A DNA stretch of 64,000 nt from Nocardia sp. (GTDB lineage Bacteria > Actinomycetota > Actinomycetes > Mycobacteriales > Mycobacteriaceae): positions 18,850-82,849 of the forward strand of contig NZ_JAODNK010000012.1 of assembly GCF_025465275.1 (NCBI RefSeq). The letters run 5' to 3'. Below, in pieces: positions 56,915-64,000 of this stretch. The position numbers were made by a program, and so were the translations under genes. Positions within the stretch are counted from its first letter, which is position 1, and each line of letters opens with the position of its first letter. The notes beneath the pieces were generated by a model that made no database searches, was not told where the DNA came from, and worked only from the letters and a program-made list of their open reading frames with translations.

Positions 56915-58717
56915 ATGACGCTCGATACCCCCGCCGTGCCCGCCGCACCGGCTCGATCCGCCGACCGCGGCCTGCCGCTGTCCCCGGCCCAGCAGGCGGC
57001 ATTGCTGCCGGAACGGCTGGCCAGGACCGCGGCCGCCAATGTGTATGTGGCTCTGGAGATTCCGGCCGAGCTCGCCGACGGCGTGGTGGCACGGGCGGCC
57101 GAGGCGCTGGCCGCGCACGAGATCCTGCGCGCGGTCTACCCCGATGACCGCCGGGTGCCGTATCAGCGTGTGGAGTCCACCCCGGACACGGCGGCCGAGA
57201 TCGTCGAGATCGGCGACACCGCCCTGCCCGCAGCGCTCATGGCCGATGCCGGTCACACCTTCGATCTGGTGCGCGAGTTGCCGATCCGAATCCGGCTGTA
57301 CCGGCTCGCCGATCACGCCGTGCTCTCCATCGCGGCCCATCCCGTCGCGGCCGACGACCACACCATGGAACTGCTGGTAGCCGCGCTGTGCTCGAACGAG
57401 CCGGTTCGGGCCCCCGCGCAGTACCGCGACTTCGCCGCTGAGCAGATGAAATCCCTGGCCGCCGAGAATGATTCGCTGACCTTCTGGAAGCAGCGACTGT
57501 CCGGCCTGCCCGAGCAGCTCCTCCTGATCGGCGAACGCCCCGCCCTCCCACGCAGCGCCCGCGCCGTAGTCCAGATCCCCGCCCCCGTCATCCCGGCGCG
57601 CGTTTGGCCGGGATCCACACCGGATGCGCTCCAGCAGGTTTCGGTGGATCCCGGCCAAAAGCATGCCGGGATGACGGGGGGACTCGGCGAGTCCGATGCT
57701 GATGCTGATGCTGCCGGAGTGTCCGCGGACCCGCTCGCGGTGCTGACCGCGCTGGTGGCCGGGGCGCTGCGTGAGCTCGGCGCGGATACGGATATTCCGA
57801 TCGGCGTCGCGACCGAGGCGAGGCCGGAGAGCGCCGCAGAGGTGCTCGGCAATTTCGCCAATTACCTGGTGCTGCGGGTGGATTCGTCGCGTGGCGGTGC
57901 CCCCGCGCAGCTGGTTGCCGATGCCGCGCGGATTCTCGACGAGGCCCGCGCGCATGCCGGTACCCGCATCGAGCGGCTCACCCATCAGCTGCGGGGCCCG
58001 GGTGGGGCGGCGAAGGGCGGCCTGTTCCAGGTGCAGCTCGCGGTGCGTCCGAGCGTGCTCGAATTCGGTGTCGCCGGTGGCACGGCCCGTGAGGTCGCTC
58101 GTGCCGTGGCACGCCCGCACGGGGTGGATCTGATCGTCGATGTGGTCGCGACCGCGGACGGCTGGACCGTGACCGTGGATCTGGCCGAAGCCCTGTCCCG
58201 GCGTTATTCGGCAGGGGAGTTCGCGCAGCTGCTGCGCCGGACCGCCGAAACCTGGTCGGCCGCACCGGATACCGCGCTCGATGCGGCGGAAGCGCCGGAG
58301 CCGTGTGACTGGTTCGTGCCCGATACCGATGCCGCCGAGCTGGATCCGTACGCGATCTCCGGCCTCGGTGGCCCGCCGCAGACCGCTGCCGAGCACGCGG
58401 TGGCCGCCGCGCTGCGCGAGGTGCTGGAGCTGGATGAGGAGGACGAGGTCGGCCGCGAGGACAATTTCTTCGCGCTCGGCGGCGATAGTGTGGCCGCACT
58501 GCGTTTCGTCACCCTGCTGGCCGAGCAGGGCCACATCCTGGATGTGCAGAAGGTGTTCGAGTTCCCGGCCGTTTACGAGATGGCCGAAAGCCTGACCACC
58601 GAGAATGCCACTGCGGCAGCAACTGCCGAACCCGCCGCCGTGGTGGCCCCGATGGCCGCCTCCGGTCTCGACGCGGCGGTCCTGCAGGCCCTGGCCGGAA
58701 AGCTGGCCGGCCGGTGA
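56915..58717 (+). CDS. Siderophore NRPS, C(degenerate)-T without adenylation domain
   Basis: A 600-residue protein. The C-like domain (about 15-470) has its motif as AHPVAADDHTM: His142 is followed by Pro143 instead of the catalytic His. A dispersed palindromic element is inserted in frame at about residues 223-255, between the lobes. The T domain carries FFALGGDSVAALRF (Ser525), followed by an Ala-rich tail. No A domain is present, so the T must be loaded in trans, or the protein is a scaffold. AGGAAGG at 56899 is the ribosome binding site. The stop overlaps the next NRPS start (GTGA). Confidence 0.83.
   Translation: MTLDTPAVPAAPARSADRGLPLSPAQQAALLPERLARTAAANVYVALEIPAELADGVVARAAEALAAHEILRAVYPDDRRVPYQRVESTPDTAAEIVEIGDTALPAALMADAGHTFDLVRELPIRIRLYRLADHAVLSIAAHPVAADDHTMELLVAALCSNEPVRAPAQYRDFAAEQMKSLAAENDSLTFWKQRLSGLPEQLLLIGERPALPRSARAVVQIPAPVIPARVWPGSTPDALQQVSVDPGQKHAGMTGGLGESDADADAAGVSADPLAVLTALVAGALRELGADTDIPIGVATEARPESAAEVLGNFANYLVLRVDSSRGGAPAQLVADAARILDEARAHAGTRIERLTHQLRGPGGAAKGGLFQVQLAVRPSVLEFGVAGGTAREVARAVARPHGVDLIVDVVATADGWTVTVDLAEALSRRYSAGEFAQLLRRTAETWSAAPDTALDAAEAPEPCDWFVPDTDAAELDPYAISGLGGPPQTAAEHAVAAALREVLELDEEDEVGREDNFFALGGDSVAALRFVTLLAEQGHILDVQKVFEFPAVYEMAESLTTENATAAATAEPAAVVAPMAASGLDAAVLQALAGKLAGR
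57583..57679. repeat. Palindromic dispersed element, full copy 1 (inside NRPS gene)
   Basis: Left arm 57583-57621 (ccccgtcatcccggc ... ggccgggatccacacc) and right arm 57643-57679 (ggtggatcccggcc ... gccgggatgacgggg) are near-perfect inverted repeats around a 21-base centre. The arms match a second copy at 60084-60180 and a half copy at 15504-15538. It is read in frame as PVIPARVWPGSTP ... VDPGQKHAGMTGG. Confidence 0.9.
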
Positions 58718-61700
58718 GCGTGGAGATTCTCGATGTCGTCGCGCTGTCCCCACTACAGCGCGGCCTCTACTCGGTCAGTGTCGCCTCGGGTGCGGTCGAC
58801 CCGTATCTGGTCACCTTCGCGGTGCGGATCGAGGGCCTGACCGACCTGGCTACGCTGCATACGGCTTTCGACCAGCTGCTGGAGCGCTACCCGCATCTGG
58901 GCGGGGCGGTACTGACCGACGGTCTGCCGCATCCGGTGCTGGTCACCACTACCGGTGGCCACATCGGCTGGCGTGAACTGGATCTGCGCCCGGCCGCGGA
59001 TCCGGAAGCCGCAGCCCGGCAACTGTATTGGGACGAGGGCCGCCGCCGCATCGATCTGGATCGCGGCCCGCTGTTCCGGGTCGTCGCCGCGCGGGTGGGG
59101 GAGGACGCCTACGAACTCGTCTGCACCGCGCACCACATCATTATCGACGGCTGGTCGATCCCACTCCTGTTCGCGGATCTCATAACGCTGCACAGCGGTA
59201 TGGGTGCGGCGCTCCCGCCCGCCCCGCCGCTGCGCGAGCACGCCGCCTGGCTGGCCACGCGCGACACTGCCGCCTCCATCGAGGCGTGGAGCCGGGCCCT
59301 GGCCGGCCTCGCCCCCATGGCCATGCTCGCCGCTCCCGCCCCCGCCGATATCCCGGCACTGGGCGAGGCCCGCTTCGACCGCGCCGACACCGATCGTGTG
59401 ACGGCCTGGGCGCGCAGTCAAGGCTTGACGCTCAACACCGTCCTCCAAATGGCCTGGGCCCGTGTGCTTTCCGGACTCACCGGCCGCGATGACGTGGTCT
59501 TCGGCCAGACCACCTCCGGCCGCGACGCCTCGCTCCCCAATGCCGAACGCCTGGTGGGCGCACTGGTCACCACCATCCCGGTCCGAGTCCGCATGGACGA
59601 CCGCGCCCCCGCCGACATCGGCGCAGCCCTGCAACGCGAAGTGGCGCAACTGCGCGCCCACGAATACCTGGGCATCGCCGAAATCACCCGCCACACCGGC
59701 GGCAGCCAACTCTTCGACACCCTCCTGGTCTTCGAGAACACCCCCCTGGGCGCGGTCACCGCCGATATGCCCATGGGCGGCGGCGGCGCCCGCCTGCTGC
59801 CCCGCCGAGTCGATTCCCCCAGCCACTACCCGATCGCCGTGGTCCCGGTCGTCGAACACGGCGAACTCATCACCCGAGTAGAAATCCGCCCAGACCTGGT
59901 CTCCCGCTTCGCCCCCGACCGCCTGGCCCGCCGCATGCTCGCCGTAGTCCGCCGCCTCGTCGACGCCGACAACGCCTGCAATGTCGACCTCTTACTCGAC
60001 GACGAACCCGCCGCCCTGACCACTGCACACCCGAGCAGTTCCTCGTCCCCGGACTCGCGGCCGTCCTCGTCGCCGGACGCGCCCCCCGTCATCCCGGCAC
60101 GCTTTCGGCCGGGATCCACACCTGAAGTACTTCAACAGGATCCAGTGGATTCCGGCCAAAAGCACGCCGGAATGACAGGGTTGATGTCGACGGGATTGAT
60201 ATCGACTGGTGTGGTTTCGACGGGCCTGGTGTCCGACGTCCTTCTGGCCGCCGCGGCCCGCTCAGCCGATTCGATCGCCGTAATCGATGCCGAAGGCGAG
60301 CACTCCTTCGCCGACTTCGCTGCGGCAGTGCGCACTTTGGCAGCCGATCTCCACGCGAACGGGTTGCGTCCCGGCGACTCGGTGGCCGTGGTCCTCCCAC
60401 GAGATCGCCGAGTCCTGCACGCCCCCTTCGCTATCGCACACGCGGGCGGTGTCTGCGTGCACGTCGATCCGGCCACCCCGCCCGACCGGCTCGCCTACCT
60501 CCTCGAAACCTCCGGTGCGAAACTGGTGCTCGGCGACGAGGCGCTGGTGGACGTTCTGGTACAGGTGCGCGCCCAGGGCGTCGACTGTGTGCACGGCGTC
60601 CCCGCCGCCGCAGGCGAATTGCGTTTTCTCGGCCCCGCACCCGAGGCCGCCGCTCCGGCCTCGCGCCCGGTCACCACGGCGGACACCCCGTTCTATGTCA
60701 TCTTCACCTCGGGCACCACCGGTCGCCCGAAAGGTGTTGTGGTGCCGCATCGCGCGCTCCTCAACCACTGGGCCAATCACGAGCGCCGCATCTTCGCCCC
60801 GGCGGCGGTTCAGGTCGGCCGGCAGTTGCGGATCGGCCACGGCTGGTCGACCGGTTTCGATGCCGCCTGGCAGCCGACCGTCGCCCTGCTCAGCGGCCAC
60901 ACGGTTGTCATGCTGGGTGAGCACGTCCGCACCGATGCCGAGCAGATCGCCGCCGCCATCGCCCGGCACGGTATCGACATCTTCGACACCTCGCCGTCAA
61001 TGCTGCCGCGCCTCATCGCATTCGGGCTCTTCACCGAGCGTGACGGCGTCGAGCACTGCCCCCTGGCGGTACTCGCCCTCGGCGGTGAAGCCATCAACCC
61101 CGATACCTGGAAGCGCCTGCAGGGCCTGCCGGACACCCGTGTCATCAACTTCTACGGTCCTACCGAAACCACGGTGGAGGCGCTGATGGCCGAGGTGCAC
61201 GAACATGTTTCGCCCACCATCGGCCGCACCTTCGACGGTATGACCGCCGAGGTGCTCGATCACCGCCTGCGTCCGGTGCCGCCGGGCGGGCAGGGCGAGC
61301 TGTACCTGTCGGGCCCGCAGCTCGCACTGGGCTACCTGGGTCGACCGGCGACATCCGCGGCGACTTTTGTGGCCGGACCGTCCGGAAGGCGCTATCGCAC
61401 CGGCGATCTGGTGCGCCGCGCCACCGACGGCACCCTCGTCTACGAGGGCCGCATCGACAGCCAGGTCAAGATCAACGGCTATCGTGTGGAACCCGACGAG
61501 GCCGCCGTGGTGCTGCGCGAACTCGAAGGTGTGGAGCACGCCGCGGTCCTGGCCTACACCGACAATGGCCGGACCCGCCTGGGCGCACTCGTGGTCAGCG
61601 AGGTCCCGGTCCCGCAGCTGCGCATGGGCCTGTCGCAGCGCCTGCCGCGCTTCCTGGTGCCGACCCGCATCGTCCCGGTGCCCGAGATCCCGTTGAACCG

Positions 61701-63189
61701 CAATGACAAACTGGATGTGCACGCGGCCACCGCCCTGCTCACCGCACAGGTGGCCGGGTCCGGCGGCAGCGAGCCCGCCACCGATACCGAGCGCACACTG
61801 CTCGGCGTGATCTCCGCACTCGGCGCGACGGGCGCCGGCCCCGGCATGACCGACAGCCTGGTCGATCTCGGCATCGACAGCATCGGTGTCATCGATCTCG
61901 TATCCCGTTTGCGCGGTGCGGGTTTCCGCATTGCGGCCCGGGACATCCTGGCCGCCGGTGATCTTCGAGAACTCGCCGCGCGGCTGGACGAACTCGCCAC
62001 CACGGGGGAGGACCGCCCGGAGGCGGCGGTCACGCCCGCCGGCACGGCGCTGCCGCTCACCGCACTGGCCCACGAGATCATCGCCAATGGTGACTACCGC
62101 TATCTGGCGCAGTCCCAGGTGATTTCGCTCCCCGACGACGCCTCGCCCGACGAGGTCGTGGCACGGCTGACCGCACTCGCCACCGCCCATCCGGCCCTGC
62201 GTTCCCGTCTGGTCATCGGATCGGACAAGATCCCGGCACTGGTCGTCGACGAGCTGCCACCGGCATCGGTATGGCTCGATTCAGTTGACGGAACCGACTC
62301 GGCTGCAACGTATCTGACTGACACCGTCGCCCGTCTGGATCCCGAGGCGGGCCGCATGCTGGCGGCCACGGTGCTGGCAGGACCGCAGCGACGATTACTG
62401 CTGTCTATCCACCACCTCGCCGTGGACGTGGTGTCCTGGCTGATCCTGGTAGACGATCTGCGCCGCCTGGAACAGGGCAATGCACCCCTGAACGAGCAGC
62501 CCACCGAGGAAACAGGCACGGCCGCAGTCACTTCCGGCACCGAAATCCTCGGCACGCCGCTGGCGGGCCGCTTCACCGACCCCTCCCGGGACCGCGCGGG
62601 CAAGGTCGCACAACGCATTGTGGAGCTGGGCCCGGACCTCACCGAACAGCTGCTGTCGGTGTGCACCGACTCGGGTGTCCCGCTCGAGGACGCCCTGATC
62701 ATGGCCTGCGCCCGCACCTTCCCGGATATTGCCGATGCCGACGGCCGCATCGCGATCACCAGGGAGTCCCACGGCCGTCCCGACGAAGACGATTCCCGCC
62801 GCGTCGGCTGGTTCACCGTCGAGGAAACGGTGCTGGTCCCGGCCGAGCGGTCCCCGGCGGCCGGGCGGCCCGATCTCTCGGACCGCACCTTCACGGCGCG
62901 CGGCCAATTGCGCATCAATCATCTGGGCCGCTTCGATGTGCTCCAGTTCGGCAGCGGCCCTTGGTCACCCGCACCGCTGTCGGAGTTCACCGGCGAGTTC
63001 GGGGTGGCAGCGCATCCAGATCTGCCGCTGCGCTTCAGCGTGGACATCACCACGGCGGTGGTACCGCGCGACGGCAGGCCGTCCCTGGTCGCCCAGTTCG
63101 AGGTGAATGCGGCCGTCCTGGATGGGATAGCCGTCGATGCCCGGTCTGATCGCTGGGCGGCTGCGCTATCCGAGTTCGCAAGAGGCTGA
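58714..63189 (+). CDS. Siderophore NRPS, C-A-T-E module
   Basis: A 1491-residue module. C domain (about 5-430) with intact HHIIIDGW (140). A linker (about 440-510) contains the second palindromic element in frame (457-489). The A domain (about 510-995) has FTSGTTGRPKG (664) and FYGPTETTVEAL. T has LGIDSIGVIDL (Ser1056). The E domain (about 1110-1491) has intact HHLAVDVVSW (1233), so it should give a D-residue. The pocket residues read D-A-Q-D-A-G-F-V-E; the acidic Asp and Glu fit a basic side chain such as (hydroxy)ornithine, as inference. GTG start overlaps the preceding stop. Confidence 0.87.
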   Translation: MSVEILDVVALSPLQRGLYSVSVASGAVDPYLVTFAVRIEGLTDLATLHTAFDQLLERYPHLGGAVLTDGLPHPVLVTTTGGHIGWRELDLRPAADPEAAARQLYWDEGRRRIDLDRGPLFRVVAARVGEDAYELVCTAHHIIIDGWSIPLLFADLITLHSGMGAALPPAPPLREHAAWLATRDTAASIEAWSRALAGLAPMAMLAAPAPADIPALGEARFDRADTDRVTAWARSQGLTLNTVLQMAWARVLSGLTGRDDVVFGQTTSGRDASLPNAERLVGALVTTIPVRVRMDDRAPADIGAALQREVAQLRAHEYLGIAEITRHTGGSQLFDTLLVFENTPLGAVTADMPMGGGGARLLPRRVDSPSHYPIAVVPVVEHGELITRVEIRPDLVSRFAPDRLARRMLAVVRRLVDADNACNVDLLLDDEPAALTTAHPSSSSSPDSRPSSSPDAPPVIPARFRPGSTPEVLQQDPVDSGQKHAGMTGLMSTGLISTGVVSTGLVSDVLLAAAARSADSIAVIDAEGEHSFADFAAAVRTLAADLHANGLRPGDSVAVVLPRDRRVLHAPFAIAHAGGVCVHVDPATPPDRLAYLLETSGAKLVLGDEALVDVLVQVRAQGVDCVHGVPAAAGELRFLGPAPEAAAPASRPVTTADTPFYVIFTSGTTGRPKGVVVPHRALLNHWANHERRIFAPAAVQVGRQLRIGHGWSTGFDAAWQPTVALLSGHTVVMLGEHVRTDAEQIAAAIARHGIDIFDTSPSMLPRLIAFGLFTERDGVEHCPLAVLALGGEAINPDTWKRLQGLPDTRVINFYGPTETTVEALMAEVHEHVSPTIGRTFDGMTAEVLDHRLRPVPPGGQGELYLSGPQLALGYLGRPATSAATFVAGPSGRRYRTGDLVRRATDGTLVYEGRIDSQVKINGYRVEPDEAAVVLRELEGVEHAAVLAYTDNGRTRLGALVVSEVPVPQLRMGLSQRLPRFLVPTRIVPVPEIPLNRNDKLDVHAATALLTAQVAGSGGSEPATDTERTLLGVISALGATGAGPGMTDSLVDLGIDSIGVIDLVSRLRGAGFRIAARDILAAGDLRELAARLDELATTGEDRPEAAVTPAGTALPLTALAHEIIANGDYRYLAQSQVISLPDDASPDEVVARLTALATAHPALRSRLVIGSDKIPALVVDELPPASVWLDSVDGTDSAATYLTDTVARLDPEAGRMLAATVLAGPQRRLLLSIHHLAVDVVSWLILVDDLRRLEQGNAPLNEQPTEETGTAAVTSGTEILGTPLAGRFTDPSRDRAGKVAQRIVELGPDLTEQLLSVCTDSGVPLEDALIMACARTFPDIADADGRIAITRESHGRPDEDDSRRVGWFTVEETVLVPAERSPAAGRPDLSDRTFTARGQLRINHLGRFDVLQFGSGPWSPAPLSEFTGEFGVAAHPDLPLRFSVDITTAVVPRDGRPSLVAQFEVNAAVLDGIAVDARSDRWAAALSEFARG
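60084..60180. repeat. Palindromic dispersed element, full copy 2 (inside NRPS gene)
   Basis: Left arm 60084-60122 and right arm 60144-60180 (agtggattccggcc ... gccggaatgacaggg) with a 21-base centre, the same size and organization as copy 1. Read in frame as VIPARFRPGSTP ... VDSGQKHAGMTG, between the C and A domains. The right arm has more changes than in copy 1. Confidence 0.9.
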
Positions 63190-63241
63190 GCGGCTTCCCC
63201 GCCGAGGTTGATTCGCACAGGGCCTATGCCGCCGGTAACCG

Positions 63242-63303
63242 CACAGCCCGTATCCAATCCACTCAGACCTTACAAAGACTGTGCGGATTGGACACGGGCT
63301 GTG
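63242..63303 (+). terminator. Long-stem hairpin after the NRPS operon
   Basis: CACAGCCCGTATCCAATCC (63242-63260) pairs with GGATTGGACACGGGCTGTG (63285-63303), 18 of 19 bp, with a 24-base loop. It begins 52 bp after the NRPS stop. It could be a terminator or a diverged inverted-repeat element; there is no T-run. Confidence 0.6.
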
Positions 63304-63465
63304 TGATCGACGACAACGGAGTGTCGGCCACCGTGACGCGCCGTGTCCGGCGGCGAAACATGCAGGTTGACTCCGATTTCCGGCGCTGTGGACGCGCCCG
63401 CTTACCCGGGCTTGACGCCGGATCTCCGCTGTTCCGGGCCTTGCCGAGGCGGGTTGGTCACATAT

Positions 63466-63484
63466 TTAGGTTAGCCAAACCACA
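63466..63484 (+). promoter_or_regulatory. Iron box 4
   Basis: TTAGGTTAGCCAAACCACA matches the consensus TTAGGTTAGGCTAACCTAA at about 15 of 19 positions. It lies 105 bp before the start of the NRPS gene. Confidence 0.75.
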
Positions 63485-63528
63485 CCCCTTCTCTGTGCGG
63501 GTCGGCGTGGGCTACCATCCCTATCAAG

Positions 63529-63547
63529 TTAGGCAAGCCTACCTTTG
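63529..63547 (+). promoter_or_regulatory. Iron box 5 (weaker)
   Basis: TTAGGCAAGCCTACCTT at 63529 has the left half TTAGG and central AGCCTA; about 11 of 19 positions match. Paired with box 4, 63 bp away, it may give cooperative repression. Confidence 0.5.
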
Positions 63548-63589
63548 GTGTCTCGACCGAGGCCGACCGTTCGCTGGATGAGGAGTTCG

Positions 63590-64000
63590 ATGCTCGACAA
63601 GGCTGAGATTCGCGTGCTCGTGGCGGCGGCGCTGGACGTCGCGCCCGAATCGATCGGTGACGACGCCGATCTCGTAAGCCTGGGGATGCACTCGATGAAG
63701 CTCATGCATCTCTCCGCCAAGTGGCGCAAGCAGGGCTACGAGGTACGCAGCTCGGCCCTGGCGCTGGAGCCGACTGTCGATGCCTGGACCGCGCTTTTGA
63801 ACGCCGGTCGCGTCGAGGCCGTCCCCACGCCCGCCCCGGTCGTCGAATCCGCCACGCCGGGCGATGAATCCGCCACGCCGGGCGATGAATTCGCCCTGGC
63901 CACCATGCAGCACGCCTACTGGATGGGCCGCCGCCAGGACCAGGCACTGGGTGGTGTCGCCGCCCACCTCTATGTCGAATTCGACGGCAACGGCCTCGAT
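63590..64000 (+). CDS. Aryl-carrier/cyclization NRPS, 5' part (MbtB/PchE/HMWP2 type)
   Basis: The first 137 residues, cut by the window's right edge. An N-terminal aryl carrier domain (about 1-75) has DDADLVSLGMHSMKLMHLS with the phosphopantetheine Ser in GMHS. A linker follows with a duplicated ESATPGD. Then comes the start of a cyclization domain: LATMQHAYWMGRRQDQALGGVAAHLYVEFDG, a pattern typical of Cy domains that condense salicylate or dihydroxybenzoate with Ser/Thr/Cys and close an oxazoline or thiazoline. Start ATG 63590 with GAGGAG 4 bases upstream and two iron boxes. The salicylate/DHB synthesis genes must lie elsewhere. Confidence 0.87.
   Translation, partial: MLDKAEIRVLVAAALDVAPESIGDDADLVSLGMHSMKLMHLSAKWRKQGYEVRSSALALEPTVDAWTALLNAGRVEAVPTPAPVVESATPGDESATPGDEFALATMQHAYWMGRRQDQALGGVAAHLYVEFDGNGLD

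Larger units (their letters stand above)
63304..63589 (+). other. Promoter region of the MbtB-like NRPS gene
   Basis: Together with the hairpin before it, a 400-bp gap without a gene. It carries two iron boxes. GAGGAG (63580-63585) is the ribosome binding site. Confidence 0.6.

Noticed and set aside
55958..58753. A 930-codon minus-strand open frame opposite the binding-protein and NRPS genes
   Set aside because: It crosses two well-supported plus-strand genes and shows no recognisable domain; a codon-bias shadow.

Overview
The window looks like chromosomal DNA of a high-GC, mycolic-acid-containing actinobacterium, most likely Nocardia or a close relative. The signs are an antigen-85-like mycolyltransferase, an MmpL transporter, an MTB12-like secreted antigen, an S10 ribosomal operon that ends at rpsQ as in mycobacteria, IdeR/DmdR-type iron boxes, frequent GTG/TTG starts and many ATGA overlaps. 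No tRNA, rRNA, CRISPR array or complete insertion sequence was seen.

Layout. (1) 1-12.8 kb is the 3' part of a giant NRPS gene of unknown product. It ends in a thioesterase that is followed, oddly, by a degenerate epimerase-like domain. (2) 12.9-27.3 kb is mixed chromosomal content: mycolyltransferase, MntH Mn transporter, crotonase with a divergent double-TetR regulator, an AT-richer island with a type VII-secretion-type effector pair, an aldehyde dehydrogenase homolog without its catalytic Cys, a DrrABC-like ABC exporter, an SDR protein, a lycopene-cyclase-like protein, a hotdog protein and a small secreted protein. (3) 27.7-33.0 kb is the S10 operon (rpsJ to rpsQ) with a strong terminator. 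(4) 33.1-43.7 kb is accessory: a PNPOx-like protein, a VapBC toxin-antitoxin pair, a decayed MFS gene, a remarkable fusion of a CreE-like flavoprotein and a CreD-like lyase (predicted aspartate-to-nitrite pathway), DUF5997 and LysR divergent genes, an EXLDI protein with an MmpL transporter, and a secreted protein. (5) 43.8-45.6 kb carries a CPBP protease and an RluA pseudouridine synthase. (6) 45.7-64.0 kb is an iron-regulated siderophore locus that continues past the right edge.

The siderophore locus holds two ABC half-transporters of IrtAB type, an amino-acid N-monooxygenase, a formyltransferase, three NRPS genes, a siderophore-binding lipoprotein and the start of an aryl-carrier/cyclization NRPS of MbtB/PchE type. 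Together these predict an aryl-capped (oxazoline or thiazoline) siderophore with at least one N-formyl-N-hydroxy-ornithine or -lysine. Five candidate iron boxes lie in front of its transcription units. The three complete NRPS genes each carry in-frame repetitive DNA in a linker: a 10 x 30-bp minisatellite in one, and copies of a dispersed palindromic element in the other two. Two of their condensation domains have lost the catalytic His.

The most unusual finding is the single open frame at 35.2-38.5 kb that joins the two enzymes of the aspartate-nitrosuccinate (nitrous-acid-forming) pathway. The NRPS linker insertions, the post-thioesterase dead epimerase domain and the Cys-less aldehyde dehydrogenase are next in interest.
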